Source of the DNA: Rhizobium rhizoryzae
GTDB taxonomy: Bacteria > Pseudomonadota > Alphaproteobacteria > Rhizobiales > Rhizobiaceae
Reading direction: 5' to 3'
Length of the DNA: 64,000 nt
Assembly (NCBI RefSeq): GCF_011046895.1
Contig: NZ_CP049250.1
Location: 248,001-312,000 of the forward strand
Shown: positions 17,622 through 26,941 of the stretch, one piece after another
Position numbering within the stretch: the first letter of the stretch is position 1
Layout of the letters: every line of letters begins with the position of its first letter
Translations under genes and position numbers: made by a program
The notes under the pieces: generated by a model
Databases searched by the model: none
The model's input: only the letters and a program-made list of their open reading frames with translations
What the model was told of the DNA's origin: nothing

Positions 17622-17971
17622 GCGGAAATTATTGCCGCTCGACCGTCCTGTTGACTGATGCCCAAAGCCAGGGCACAAAGGTGGCATCCACGGTCGCTCG
17701 CGATGGGAAAAGATAAGGAAAACAAAGGTGATTTCTCTAAGTCATTGAAATCATGTGAGAATCCAGGTCTCCCAGGCAGGCCATTTTAGGCCGCTTTTTT
17801 GCTCTAAATCTGCGACCCTTTCCAATTCGAAAAATCGACGTCTTCTCAACAAGTTGAGCGGTCTCGGCTGCGATCCTTCAGGCCATCAATTAACCTCAAG
17901 CGACACAAGAAAATTTGGCTGGGGACCCGCGATCAATGACCGCAACGGGGCCGAGAGCGGACTGTCCGCTT
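17622..17971 (+). repeat. Dispersed repeat, copy E (most complete ends)
   Basis: The left end is AGCGGAAATTATTGCCGCTC and the right end contains GGGGCCGAG and the perfect palindrome AGCGGAC-T-GTCCGCT. Inside are TTGACTGATGCCC with a TGCCC-AAAGCCA-GGGCA hairpin, GGTGGCATCCACGG, ATGTGAGAATCCAGG and GCTGGGGACCCGC. A GGCC-ATTTTA-GGCC hairpin at 17779-17792 is followed by six T residues at 17795-17800. This is the best reference copy for the family. Confidence 0.9.
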
Positions 17972-18054
17972 CTGTCTCTTGGACTAACGCAGCGGACAAC
18001 CCTATAGGCACTACGACATCAGTTCTGCAGGATAGCCGTTGCTGCGGAGCCAGC

Positions 18055-21000
18055 TTAGACTTTTGACGGGCGAATAAGGCGCACAATAATCAAGTAGAAC
18101 ACCGGAACAAAAATCACCGCTAGCACCGTACCGGAGATCATTCCGCCAAACAAACCGGTTCCAATTGCATTCTGGGTCTCAGAGCTCGCGCCAGAAGCTA
18201 TGACCAACGGCACGACACCCAAGGTAAAGGCGAGTGAGGTCATGACGATGGGGCGAAGGCGCATGCGCGCTGCTTCGACGACAGCGTCTGCCAATCCCAG
18301 TCCATCCCTTTGGCGCTTCCGCGCGAACTCGACAATCAGCACCGCATTCTTGGCAGAGAGGCCAATCAGGGTAATCAGGCCTACCTTGAAGAAGACGTCG
18401 TTTTCCAGGCCCCGCAGATGAACTGCGATCACCGCTCCGAGAATGCCGAGCGGGACCACCAGCATGACGGAGAGCGGAATGGTCCAGCTTTCGTAAAGTG
18501 CAGCCAAGACCAGAAAGACAATCAGGAACGAGAAGGCCATCAGCATGGGCGCTTGCGCCCCCGATTGCCGCTCCTGCAGTGACTGCCCTGTCCATTCGAC
18601 GGCAAAGCCCTTAGGAAGTTTGAGCGCCAATTGCTCGATTTCATCCATGGCCTCACCGCTTGAAACACCCTTTGCTGCCGATCCTGACAGACTGAGGGAC
18701 GGATAACCATTATACCGTGTCACCTGCAGCGGAATGGTCGACCATTCTGCTGTCAGGATCTCGGAGAGCTGAACCATCTTTCCGCTATCGCTGTGAACAT
18801 GCAGGTTAAGGATATCGTCCACCTGCATGCGGCTTCGTGGCTCGGCCTGGACGATGACCTGTTGCAGCCGACCGTCACGCGGGAAATCGTTCACATAGGT
18901 CGAGCCGACAGAGCCACTGAGCGTGTCACTGATCGTCGTATAGGCGACACCCAAAGCACTCGCCTTCTGGCGATCGACCACTAGGGTAACGCTCGGACCG
19001 TTGGGCAGCCCGTCCACACGGACATCGCTGAGCAACTTGCTCTGAGAGGCAAGCTGCGTCAGTTGGGCTGCAGCCTCAGCAAGCGCCTTTCCTCCATGAT
19101 TGACGCGGTCCTGCAGCCTGAGCGTAAACCCGGAAGTTGTACCGAGCTCATCGATTGCCGGCGGCTTCATGCTGAGAACCTCGCCCTCCGGCGCGGCAGC
19201 CATGGCTTCGGTTGCAGCGTTGACCTCGTCATCGACGCTGCCTGAGCGTTGCCCCCAATCTTTGAGGCTGGTGAAGGCCATGGCCGTATTGGTGCCCGAG
19301 CCCGAGAAACCAAAACCCATGATCGTCAGGTTGTTGACGATATTCGGCCTTGTCTGGACATGCTTTTCGAAGAGACTAACGACGTCTCGGGTGCGTTCGG
19401 CCGTTGCCTCTGCCGGCAGAGTGACGGATGTCATAAAGGATCCCTGGTCTTCCTCCGGCACGAATGCCGCGGCCAGCGTGCTGTAGCCATAGGCGACCGC
19501 GCCTACAATCGCGAGATAGACGAGCATTGTCCGGCCGGTCTTATGAACAAGGCGGGTGACCCAACTCGTGTAGCCCTCGGTCAAGCGGTCAAAGCCGCGG
19601 TTGAACCAGCCGAATACTCCTTTCCGCTGATGATGCGCGGGGTCGATCGGCTTTAACAGGCTAGCGCAAAGAGCGGGGGTGAGGCTGAGAGCCAGAAACG
19701 CCGAGAAAGCGATTGAGACCGCCATCGACACTGTAAACTGGCGGTAGATCGCGCCAACCGAGCCTGAGGCTAGCCCCATCGGAAGAAGCACAGCCGTCAG
19801 TACAAGCGTGATTCCGATCACTGCACCTGTGATCTCGCTCATGGCTTTGCGTGTGGCCTCACGCGGTGACAGCCCTTCCTTTGCCATCAGGCGCTCGACG
19901 TTTTCAACAACGACGATTGCGTCGTCGACGATGATCCCGATTGCGAGAACCATGCCGAACATCGTCAGCACATTGATGGAATACCCCAAAGCCAGCATGA
20001 CGGCGAAGGTACCAAGCAGTGCTATCGGCGCTACGATCGCCGGAATGAGCGTGTAGCGAATGTTCTGCAGGAAGAGCAGCATGATGAGAAAGACGAGCAT
20101 CATGGCCTCCGCCAGTGTCTGCGCCACTTTCAGGATCGAGACCTTCACGAAAGGTGCCGTGTCGTAAGAGATCGCATACTCGATGCCCGCCGGCAGGGTC
20201 AGGGAAAGCTCTGCGAGCCGCGCACGAACCCCGCTTGATGTGCTGAGCGCATTTGCCCCGGGAGTCATCTGGATAGCGGCTGCCGTAGCCGACTTGCCGC
20301 CGTCAAGGATGGTGAAGCCGGAAGACTGCGACCCCACCTCGATGCGCGCAACGTCGCCAAGTGTCACTCGCGATCCGTCTGCATTGGAGCGCAAGATGAT
20401 TCCGGCGAACGCCTCTGGCGTCTGAAGTTGACCCTTGACGTTGAGCGGTACGGTAACTTTCTGACCTGGAATAGCCGGAGCATCGCCCAATCGCCCCGGC
20501 GCGACCTGAACATTCTGCGACTGTATGGCTTGTGTTACCTCCGCCATGGAAATGGAATAGGCCAGAAGACGCATGGGATCGATCCAGATGCGCATCGCAG
20601 CTTCGGAGCCAAAAGATTGAACTCGACCAACGCCAGCAACACGCTTCAGCTCTGGAGCAATGCTGCGCGCGAGGTAATCATTGAGGGCGAGTGCGTCGAC
20701 AGAGCCATCAATCGACTTCAACGAGACGATCATCAGGAAGCCAGACGATGCAGATTCAACCGTCAGACCAGCGCGGCGCACAGACTCTGGCAATCGCGAT
20801 TCAACCGCCTTCAATCTGTTCTGAATATCTACCTGTGCAAGCTGCGCATCCGTTCCTGGTTTGAAGGTTACGGTAATGGTCGCTGACCCAGACGAATCTG
20901 TAGAGGAATCGAAATAGAGAACGTTTTTTGCCCCTGAGATTTCGCGCTCGATCAAGCTGGTGACGCTGTCATTGATAACTTGTGGCGTGGCACCGACGTA

Positions 21001-21153
21001 GCTGGCAAAAATGGATACGCTTGGGGGGGCAATGGCCGGAAAGCGTGCCACTGGTAATTGCGGAATCGAAATCAGGCCCGCGATGACGATGACAATGGCT
21101 ATGACCCAAGCGAAGACCGGGCGGTCGATGAAAAATTGTGGCATCGTCATCAT
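18055..21153 (-). CDS. RND (HAE1) multidrug efflux permease
   Basis: A protein of 1032 residues, the normal length for AcrB-type pumps. It begins MPQFFIDRPVFAWVIAI, the conserved first membrane helix. Twelve membrane segments and two large periplasmic loops are visible. The proton-relay Asp pair sits in GIIVDDAIVVVENV of segment 4, and a second cluster (GLSAKNAVLIVEFA) lies in segment 10. The start is one of three nearby ATGs at 21153, 21150 or 21144. It starts within 2 bp of the adaptor gene stop, so the two are cotranscribed. The two-component system lying upstream on the other strand is the likely regulator. The outer-membrane channel is absent here and must be supplied elsewhere. Confidence 0.95.
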   Translation of the reverse strand: MMTMPQFFIDRPVFAWVIAIVIVIAGLISIPQLPVARFPAIAPPSVSIFASYVGATPQVINDSVTSLIEREISGAKNVLYFDSSTDSSGSATITVTFKPGTDAQLAQVDIQNRLKAVESRLPESVRRAGLTVESASSGFLMIVSLKSIDGSVDALALNDYLARSIAPELKRVAGVGRVQSFGSEAAMRIWIDPMRLLAYSISMAEVTQAIQSQNVQVAPGRLGDAPAIPGQKVTVPLNVKGQLQTPEAFAGIILRSNADGSRVTLGDVARIEVGSQSSGFTILDGGKSATAAAIQMTPGANALSTSSGVRARLAELSLTLPAGIEYAISYDTAPFVKVSILKVAQTLAEAMMLVFLIMLLFLQNIRYTLIPAIVAPIALLGTFAVMLALGYSINVLTMFGMVLAIGIIVDDAIVVVENVERLMAKEGLSPREATRKAMSEITGAVIGITLVLTAVLLPMGLASGSVGAIYRQFTVSMAVSIAFSAFLALSLTPALCASLLKPIDPAHHQRKGVFGWFNRGFDRLTEGYTSWVTRLVHKTGRTMLVYLAIVGAVAYGYSTLAAAFVPEEDQGSFMTSVTLPAEATAERTRDVVSLFEKHVQTRPNIVNNLTIMGFGFSGSGTNTAMAFTSLKDWGQRSGSVDDEVNAATEAMAAAPEGEVLSMKPPAIDELGTTSGFTLRLQDRVNHGGKALAEAAAQLTQLASQSKLLSDVRVDGLPNGPSVTLVVDRQKASALGVAYTTISDTLSGSVGSTYVNDFPRDGRLQQVIVQAEPRSRMQVDDILNLHVHSDSGKMVQLSEILTAEWSTIPLQVTRYNGYPSLSLSGSAAKGVSSGEAMDEIEQLALKLPKGFAVEWTGQSLQERQSGAQAPMLMAFSFLIVFLVLAALYESWTIPLSVMLVVPLGILGAVIAVHLRGLENDVFFKVGLITLIGLSAKNAVLIVEFARKRQRDGLGLADAVVEAARMRLRPIVMTSLAFTLGVVPLVIASGASSETQNAIGTGLFGGMISGTVLAVIFVPVFYLIIVRLIRPSKV

Positions 21154-21154
21154 C

Positions 21155-22324
21155 CTAACCTTCCTTTTCGGGGGATACAGATGTCGTCTCCAGTATCTGC
21201 CCGTCGCGTATGCGCTCCTGTCCGAGCACAACCACGGTGTCGCCAATGGAGAGACCACTCTGGACGACGTAATTTCCGCCGATCAGTGGGCCCAGTTCCA
21301 CAGTACGTCTGAGCGCCGTTTTGTCTGCCGTAACGGAGACGAGCTGAGGTTTCCCGGCAAGGTCACGTATAACGGCCTCCTGCGGAACCAAGAGAGCCGC
21401 GACGTAGACCTCGCGCGGGACCAACGCGCGGATGAACATGCCCGGCAAGAGTTCCCCCTCTGGATTGGGAACGATGATCCGAAGTCCAAGACTGCCGGTT
21501 GCGGTGTCGACTGAAATATCGGAGAAAAGCAGTCGCCCGTCATGGCCGAAAGGTTTGCCCGTTATCGTTTTGATTTTGACAGGTAGTTCTTCCGGGTCAC
21601 CCATTCCGTCGCCGGATGCTGTTTCGGTTAGCCCTTCCCGGCTCACGAGCGATTGACGGACATCCACATACACCTGATCTATTTGCTGGATGACTGCGAG
21701 CGGGGTTGTCGACGCTGAAGAGGCAAGGCCGCCTTCGGTCATGAAGGATTGTCCGATCGTGCCACTGATCGGGCTTCGGATGGTGGCATTAGAAAGCTCG
21801 AGCCTGCGTCGCGCCAGATTAGCCTTGGCTTCCGCAACGCCGGCCCTTGCTTGAGCCATCGCCGCGGCTGCATTGTTCAAGGCTTCATCGCTCGTAATTT
21901 TCTGCGCCGCTAGAACCTTCGCTCTTTCGAACTTCACTCTTGCATTGTCGAACTCCGCCTCGGTCCGGGCCAGCACTGCCTCAGCAGCATCGGCTTCGGC
22001 CGCAAACGGCGCTGGATCGATCTGGAAGAGCGGTGTGTCGGCTGCAACAAAGGCACCCTCTTGAAACAGCCTCTTTTGAATAATGCCGTTGACCTGCGCG
22101 CGGATCTCGGCGGTGCGAAAAGCGGAGACCCGTCCCGGCAGCTCATCATAAACAGTCACCACCTGAGGCTGCACGGTCAAGACCCTGACACGAGGGGGCT
22201 TCTCTGTGAGCGAAGCGGTACTCTCTCTATCCGGTTCGTCACTACACGCTATCAGCGCCAGCATCGGGATACAGACCAAGAATAAAATCCAAAAGAACGC
22301 TAACCTTCGCATCCGATGCATCAT
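21155..22324 (-). CDS. RND efflux periplasmic adaptor (membrane fusion lipoprotein)
   Basis: A protein of 389 residues. A lipoprotein signal ends in LALIAC with Cys near residue 27. It has the usual adaptor layout: a biotinyl-lipoyl half (VSAFRTAEIRAQVNGIIQKR), a long helical hairpin of about residues 100-165 rich in Ala, Glu and Arg, then the second lipoyl half (ATIRSPISGTIGQSFM) and beta-barrel domains. The start ATG at 22324 is preferred because it places the signal peptide at the N-terminus; the frame is open further upstream. It links the inner-membrane permease to an outer-membrane channel. Confidence 0.92.
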   Translation of the reverse strand: MMHRMRRLAFFWILFLVCIPMLALIACSDEPDRESTASLTEKPPRVRVLTVQPQVVTVYDELPGRVSAFRTAEIRAQVNGIIQKRLFQEGAFVAADTPLFQIDPAPFAAEADAAEAVLARTEAEFDNARVKFERAKVLAAQKITSDEALNNAAAAMAQARAGVAEAKANLARRRLELSNATIRSPISGTIGQSFMTEGGLASSASTTPLAVIQQIDQVYVDVRQSLVSREGLTETASGDGMGDPEELPVKIKTITGKPFGHDGRLLFSDISVDTATGSLGLRIIVPNPEGELLPGMFIRALVPREVYVAALLVPQEAVIRDLAGKPQLVSVTADKTALRRTVELGPLIGGNYVVQSGLSIGDTVVVLGQERIRDGQILETTSVSPEKEG

Positions 22325-22466
22325 CTTTCTAAGAGGAAGAGCTTTGACGGCGATCCTGTAGAAGACTGGCGTTGGCGGTTTGTGTAGGTTCTGTTGCGAT
22401 CTCATGGAGACGGCCCGCGCGCCCTCGACCCGGAAACCGTTCGATGGCATTCATGACGGCAGGAGT

Positions 22467-23165
22467 ATGATGACGATGACGGAACTTGTTCTAATTGCGG
22501 AAGACGATGCGGAGATCGCCGGTATCCTCGAAGCCTATTTTGCCCGCGAAGGCTTCCGCACCGTGCATGCCCGCGACGGGCAGGTCGCACTCGATCTGCA
22601 CCGATCCTTGAAACCCGATATCGTCCTCGCTGATATCACCATGCCGCGCCTGGACGGCTTTGAGCTCCTCGCCGAGATCCAGAGACGGGGTCGCACGCCC
22701 GTCATCATGATCACGGCGCTTGATGAGGACGTCGACCGCCTACAGGGACTGCGCATCGGCGCGGACGACTATATTGTCAAGCCATTCAACCCGATTGAAG
22801 TCGTCGCACGAGCCAAGGCCGTGCTGCGTCGGGCAGGTTTGGCGCAGGCGGGGGCTGTAATCCGAGTAGGAAGCCTGGCCATCGATCTCGACAGCTATCA
22901 GGTCAAGATCGAGAAGGACGGTGGACCAGTTGCCGTTCCCCTGACACTGACCGAATTCAGGCTCCTTGCCCATCTCGCTCGGACACCCAACAAGGTCTTC
23001 TCGCGAGCCGAACTCGTCGACGCCTGCCTGCCCGGCTCTGACGCTTTGGATCGAACGATCGACAGTCATTTGAGCAAGCTTCGCAAGAAGCTCGAACAGG
23101 CGGGAGGCGAAGGCTTGTTGATCAGCATTCGAGGCGTTGGCTACCGCCTTGGGGTTGATCCATGA
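22467..23165 (+). CDS. OmpR-family response regulator of the RND pump locus
   Basis: A protein of about 232 residues. The receiver domain has the acidic pair in AEDDAEI, a phospho-accepting Asp in VLADITMPRLDGF and Lys in IVKPFNP. The C-terminal winged helix ends ISIRGVGYRLG. Several ATGs cluster at 22467, 22470 and 22476 behind AGGAG, and the exact start is uncertain. It overlaps the kinase start by 4 nt (ATGA). The layout resembles AdeR/AdeS or BaeR/BaeS beside their efflux pump, so control of the divergent pump is likely. Confidence 0.92.
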   Translation: MMTMTELVLIAEDDAEIAGILEAYFAREGFRTVHARDGQVALDLHRSLKPDIVLADITMPRLDGFELLAEIQRRGRTPVIMITALDEDVDRLQGLRIGADDYIVKPFNPIEVVARAKAVLRRAGLAQAGAVIRVGSLAIDLDSYQVKIEKDGGPVAVPLTLTEFRLLAHLARTPNKVFSRAELVDACLPGSDALDRTIDSHLSKLRKKLEQAGGEGLLISIRGVGYRLGVDP

Positions 23166-24253
23166 TCATGAAGGGCCTTAGCCGGCAGATTTTGCTTGCC
23201 ATGGCATCAGTCACCGTGGCGGCCGGTCTGCTCGTCTTCTTTGGCACCTATCTAGCCTTCACCATCCTCTTCTATTTCTCACCGTGGTCCGAGAACACGG
23301 ACAATTGGCTGACGGGTTTCGATTTCATAATACTGGGCGTTCTGATCCTGATCGCACTGCTCGTCGCCGCGATCGCGTCGATCCGGTTGGCGCGCCGCAT
23401 TCTCGAGCCGCTGGAATCCTTGGCGAAAAGTGCCCGGCAGATAAAGGACGGCGATCTTTCGGCCCGTGCCTTGCCCGGCGATCATTCTCTCGGGGAAACG
23501 GCCCTTCTTGTTGAGGACTTCAACGCCATGGCGCAGCGCCTGCAGGACATGGCCTCGGACATGAAGCTCTGGAATGCCACGATTGCCCATGAATTGCGGA
23601 CACCTCTGACCATTCTCAAGGGCCGCCTGCAGGGCATGATCGATGGCGTTTTTGAGCCTGACGAAAAGTCGCTTCAGGCGCTTGTCCTGCAAGTCGATTC
23701 CCTGGCAAGGCTGGTGGAGGATCTGCGTACGGTAACCCTTGCCGATAGTGGTCACCTTGATCTTCGCCTGCAGCCTGTTCGGCTGAAGGACGAGATCCTC
23801 AAACTTGGTGCCGTGCTGGAGCAGGACCTGAAACAAGAAGGCTTCGAGCTGAAGCTCGACCTTTCCGATTTGACGGTCCAGGTTGATCCCATGCGGATCC
23901 GACAGGCCCTTCTCGCCCTCGTCACCAATGCACGCCGATACGCGCATCGAGGCGTCATCGAGATCAGCCTTGGCGTGGAGAGCAACCAGGTGATCCTGCG
24001 TGTCGTCGACGAAGGTCCAGGCCTTGCCCCGGACTTCGCCGATTCCGCGTTCGAACCTTTCCGGAGAGGCGGACAGTCCGGCTCGCTGGAGAAGGGCGGA
24101 AATGGTTTGGGTCTCTCCGTCGTCCGGGCGATCATCGAGGCTCATGGCGGGACAATCCGCTACACACCGTCTTACACTCGCGGTGCCATGTTCGAGATCG
24201 TTCTCGGTGAGGCAGTCGTGGGATCTGCAATTCAGAGCAGCTTCCCCGGATAG
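23162..24253 (+). CDS. Sensor histidine kinase paired with the response regulator
   Basis: A protein of 363 residues. Two membrane segments (about 10-35 and 52-75) frame a short periplasmic loop of roughly 15-20 residues. A HAMP linker follows (RRILEPLESLAKSARQI). The H-box is TIAHELRTPLT, the N-box LVTNARRYA, and the G-boxes are DEGPGLAPDF and GGNGLGLSVV. The short loop suggests that the signal is sensed in or near the membrane, as in BaeS/AdeS-like kinases. It is translationally coupled to its regulator. Confidence 0.92.
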   Translation: MIMKGLSRQILLAMASVTVAAGLLVFFGTYLAFTILFYFSPWSENTDNWLTGFDFIILGVLILIALLVAAIASIRLARRILEPLESLAKSARQIKDGDLSARALPGDHSLGETALLVEDFNAMAQRLQDMASDMKLWNATIAHELRTPLTILKGRLQGMIDGVFEPDEKSLQALVLQVDSLARLVEDLRTVTLADSGHLDLRLQPVRLKDEILKLGAVLEQDLKQEGFELKLDLSDLTVQVDPMRIRQALLALVTNARRYAHRGVIEISLGVESNQVILRVVDEGPGLAPDFADSAFEPFRRGGQSGSLEKGGNGLGLSVVRAIIEAHGGTIRYTPSYTRGAMFEIVLGEAVVGSAIQSSFPG

Positions 24254-24449
24254 CTGAGGCTCCCTCCCCCTTGGCCATACGCCTCCACACATTCTCCACA
24301 CGACCTCCACAACTCGGCAAGGCTAGGTTGCTAACTCTGTTTGACGAAAACATTCCAGGCCTTAGCAGGATGGCGTGCTTTCGATGACGGAAGACGTGGC
24401 TATGGGCGCAGAACATCGCTCAGCCTCCGCGAGCTATAGGAAAGGCGTA

Positions 24450-25025
24450 ATGACCAATCACAACATCACCCTGTCGGTCGCCCATCCGGATGATCTCCCT
24501 GACTTCAAGGCAGAGCTCCAAGAAGCATTTTCGCTCGCAGTGATCGATACGTATGGGGCTCTGCCAGATGGCCCGATCCCTTCCGACGAAGACCTCGACA
24601 GCTCCATCAATGCATCGGGCGCTGTTACCTTGCATATTCTCTCAGACGGCAAGAAGGTCGGTGGTGCGGTCGTAACCATCAATGAGGAGACGCATCACAA
24701 TGCGCTTGACCTCTTTTTCCTCAAGGTTGGCGAGCATGGCCAAGGGCTGGGTCATAAGGCGTGGCTTACAATAGAAGCGCGCTATCCGAAAACGATTACC
24801 TGGCAAACCCATACGCCTTATTTCGAGAAGCGGAACATCCACTTCTACGTGAACAAGTGCGGCTTCAAGATTATCGCGTTTCACCACGCCAAGTTCCCCG
24901 ATGCACACAAACCAGGTCCGAGTGATCTGCCGGACGACGAAGGATTTCTGTTTGAGAAGGTGATGCGGTCAAACGGAGGAGATGTTGCACCTCGCCGGCG
25001 AACGGCTGCTTACAGGAAACCCTGA
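24450..25025 (+). CDS. GNAT family N-acetyltransferase
   Basis: A protein of 191 residues. The acetyl-CoA pocket is GEHGQGLGHKAW at about 105-116 (the Q/R-x-x-G-x-G/A motif), and the C-terminal FYVNKCGFKIIAFHH is the usual last strands of the fold. The start ATG at 24450 has AGGAAAGG 6 nt upstream; the open frame begins earlier but lacks a site. The acceptor is unknown. It converges on the recombinase pseudogene, with a terminator between. Confidence 0.85.
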   Translation: MTNHNITLSVAHPDDLPDFKAELQEAFSLAVIDTYGALPDGPIPSDEDLDSSINASGAVTLHILSDGKKVGGAVVTINEETHHNALDLFFLKVGEHGQGLGHKAWLTIEARYPKTITWQTHTPYFEKRNIHFYVNKCGFKIIAFHHAKFPDAHKPGPSDLPDDEGFLFEKVMRSNGGDVAPRRRTAAYRKP

Positions 25026-25097
25026 ACGCCCGCTGATCGGCGGAAACGAAAGCGCAAAGCGGATCGAATCCTTGGAGAGGCTCTCCGGGGAAAGGAG

Positions 25098-25125
25098 CGG
25101 CCCCACGACGTGCGGGGCCGTCCTC
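25098..25125. terminator. Hairpin between convergent genes
   Basis: The stem CGGCCCC-ACGACGTGC-GGGGCCG has seven perfect pairs and is followed by a weak pyrimidine tract. It lies between the ends of the acetyltransferase and recombinase reading frames, so it may end transcription in both directions. Confidence 0.6.
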
Positions 25126-25127
25126 AT

Positions 25128-25761
25128 TCAGATTTCAGTCCGCTCGGCCAGTTCTAGCGCGTCCTCAATGTCGACGCCGAGATATCTGACTGTGTTCTCG
25201 ATCTTGGTATGGCCAAGCAGGATCTGGATCGCTCGAAGATTGCCAGTGGCCTTGTAGATCATGGCAGCCTTCGTTCGCCGCAGGGAATGCGTACCGTAAT
25301 CCTCCCGACGAAGCCCGATCGCCGTCACCCACTCATCGACCAGTCGGGCGTACTGCCGAGTGCTAAGATGATCTGCGTGGCCGACGCGACTGGGAAAGGC
25401 ATAGTCATCGACTGTTCCCCCCCTTCGTTGAAGCCAGGCAAGCAGACTAGCTCTGACCTCCGTCGTGATTTCGAACTGCACGGGTCGTCCGGTCTTCTGC
25501 TGGACGACCATCGCCCGAGTTCGAATGTCGTGGCCGGTGACAAGTGTCCCGATCTTCAGCTTTACCAGATCAACAGCCACGGAGCTTGCTGTCGATCGCA
25601 AGATAGAAAAGCGCCCGATCTCGCATTCTTCCTTCACGGTCCAGGAAGAAGCGGACTGCCCAGATCTGACGCTGCTTCAGGGGCTTCTTGACGCTAACTT
25701 GCTTGCCCGCGTTCCAAGCCGGTCGACCCAGTGCGCCAGGATCATATTGTGAAATACCCAT
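25128..25761 (-). pseudogene. Tyrosine recombinase/integrase broken by a one-base insertion
   Basis: The minus strand encodes about 210 residues of a phage-type integrase in two frames. The first frame starts MGISQYDPG at 25761 and reaches SKLRGC; the second continues DLVKLKIGTLVTG to the end. One extra T near 25573-25577 (GGCTGTTGATCTGG instead of GGCTGTGATCTGG) causes the shift. The catalytic part is intact: an early Arg, HSLRRTKAAMIYKA, GHTKIENTVRYLGV with Arg, His and Tyr of the family. It is short compared with full integrases and resembles the small rhizobial type. It is inactive unless frameshifting or a sequencing error restores the frame. Confidence 0.85.
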
Positions 25762-25893
25762 TTCAGTTCTCCTATGGCCACCATTGGCCACTGAGAGAAC
25801 GCGCACCTTGGAGTAAGATGACGGGGCCGACTGATGACTATCCGCTCCTGTCGCATTTACTGCGTAAGCGGACACAGGAGGTTTGGTGAAAAC

Positions 25894-26751
25894 TCACCTG
25901 CGGTCCCTGAACTCTTTCACGCTCATACCAACCCATGACCTGAAGGTCCTTTGGAAGTAGGAGGCATCCTGAAAGCCCAAACATTCCGCGATCTGGTTGA
26001 TCGACATTTCTCCAGAGGCCATGAGCAATTTGGCCCTTTCCATACGGCGTCTGAGCACACGCTGGTACGGCGTTTCTCCGGTCGCCGACTTGAACGCCCT
26101 GCTGAAATGAAACCGGCTTAGGCCAGTGATTTCTGCAAGGGCTGACAGCGTCAAATCCGAACCGAGGTTCTCATCGATAAACTCTTCAACGAGAGCGAGA
26201 GATGCCCTGCCAAGAGGACGACCGGCTTTGAATTCATACGTCGATGCCTTGTGGATCGCCAAGACGGTAACGAGCCCCAACGCTTCTTCGTACAGACCGT
26301 CGGAATGATCTTGAGCCAATAGTCTCGCCCACTGGCGCATGTATCCCTCGACCTCCTCGCTCCGGTAATAGACCTTTTCATCAGCACGCTCGATGAAGCG
26401 CGCGCCAAGCTCTTCTCGCATGGAGGCAGGATCAAAATAGATGGCAGTAAACGAGTTCTTTCGTCTGCTCAGACTGGACCAGCCGGAGACACGCGCTCCG
26501 CGAGGGACATAGGTAAGCGTATGCCGTAGATCGCGGCGGTTGTCCTCCGCCCCATCTCCGGCACGGATCCCTCCATCTTCCAGTACAATGTCATGGTAGG
26601 CGCAGAAATGCAGGTTGCTGGTCCAGTCATAGCTGAAAGCGGCGCCTAAATCGGGACGGACGGTTTCCACGCTGAAACCGCTGTGTTTCCTCAGCATACG
26701 CCGTGGGGGCTGGGCGACGCCCTGGAGGTCAAGCAATTCTGTTTGTTCCAT
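25894..26751 (-). CDS. AraC family transcriptional regulator
   Basis: A protein of 285 residues. The C-terminal 100 residues carry the double helix-turn-helix, with LSALAEITGLSRFHFSRAFK and the conserved INQIAECLGFQDASYFQRTFR. The N-terminal part is a ligand domain without a clear family. It lies between the recombinase pseudogene and the large hybrid kinase, which is transcribed away from it; its target cannot be told from the context. Confidence 0.88.
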   Translation of the reverse strand: MEQTELLDLQGVAQPPRRMLRKHSGFSVETVRPDLGAAFSYDWTSNLHFCAYHDIVLEDGGIRAGDGAEDNRRDLRHTLTYVPRGARVSGWSSLSRRKNSFTAIYFDPASMREELGARFIERADEKVYYRSEEVEGYMRQWARLLAQDHSDGLYEEALGLVTVLAIHKASTYEFKAGRPLGRASLALVEEFIDENLGSDLTLSALAEITGLSRFHFSRAFKSATGETPYQRVLRRRMERAKLLMASGEMSINQIAECLGFQDASYFQRTFRSWVGMSVKEFRDRR

Positions 26752-26941
26752 TCTCAGTACATTCTTGCGCTCTCGATCAAATTATTGCTACCTGAACTCT
26801 TACTGCGCGATCGGCTTTGGTGCACTCGCAGACAGGTTCAAACATTCATAACGCTCACACCACCGCATGCAAATCATCTGTCGACCATGGCCATGAAAAC
26901 GGCGGCAGTCCCTCGACACCCCAAACATTCAGAGTCGCGAC

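Noticed and set aside
23279..24310. 343-codon minus-strand frame opposite the histidine kinase
   Set aside because: It overlaps the kinase throughout, whose H, N and G boxes are clear.
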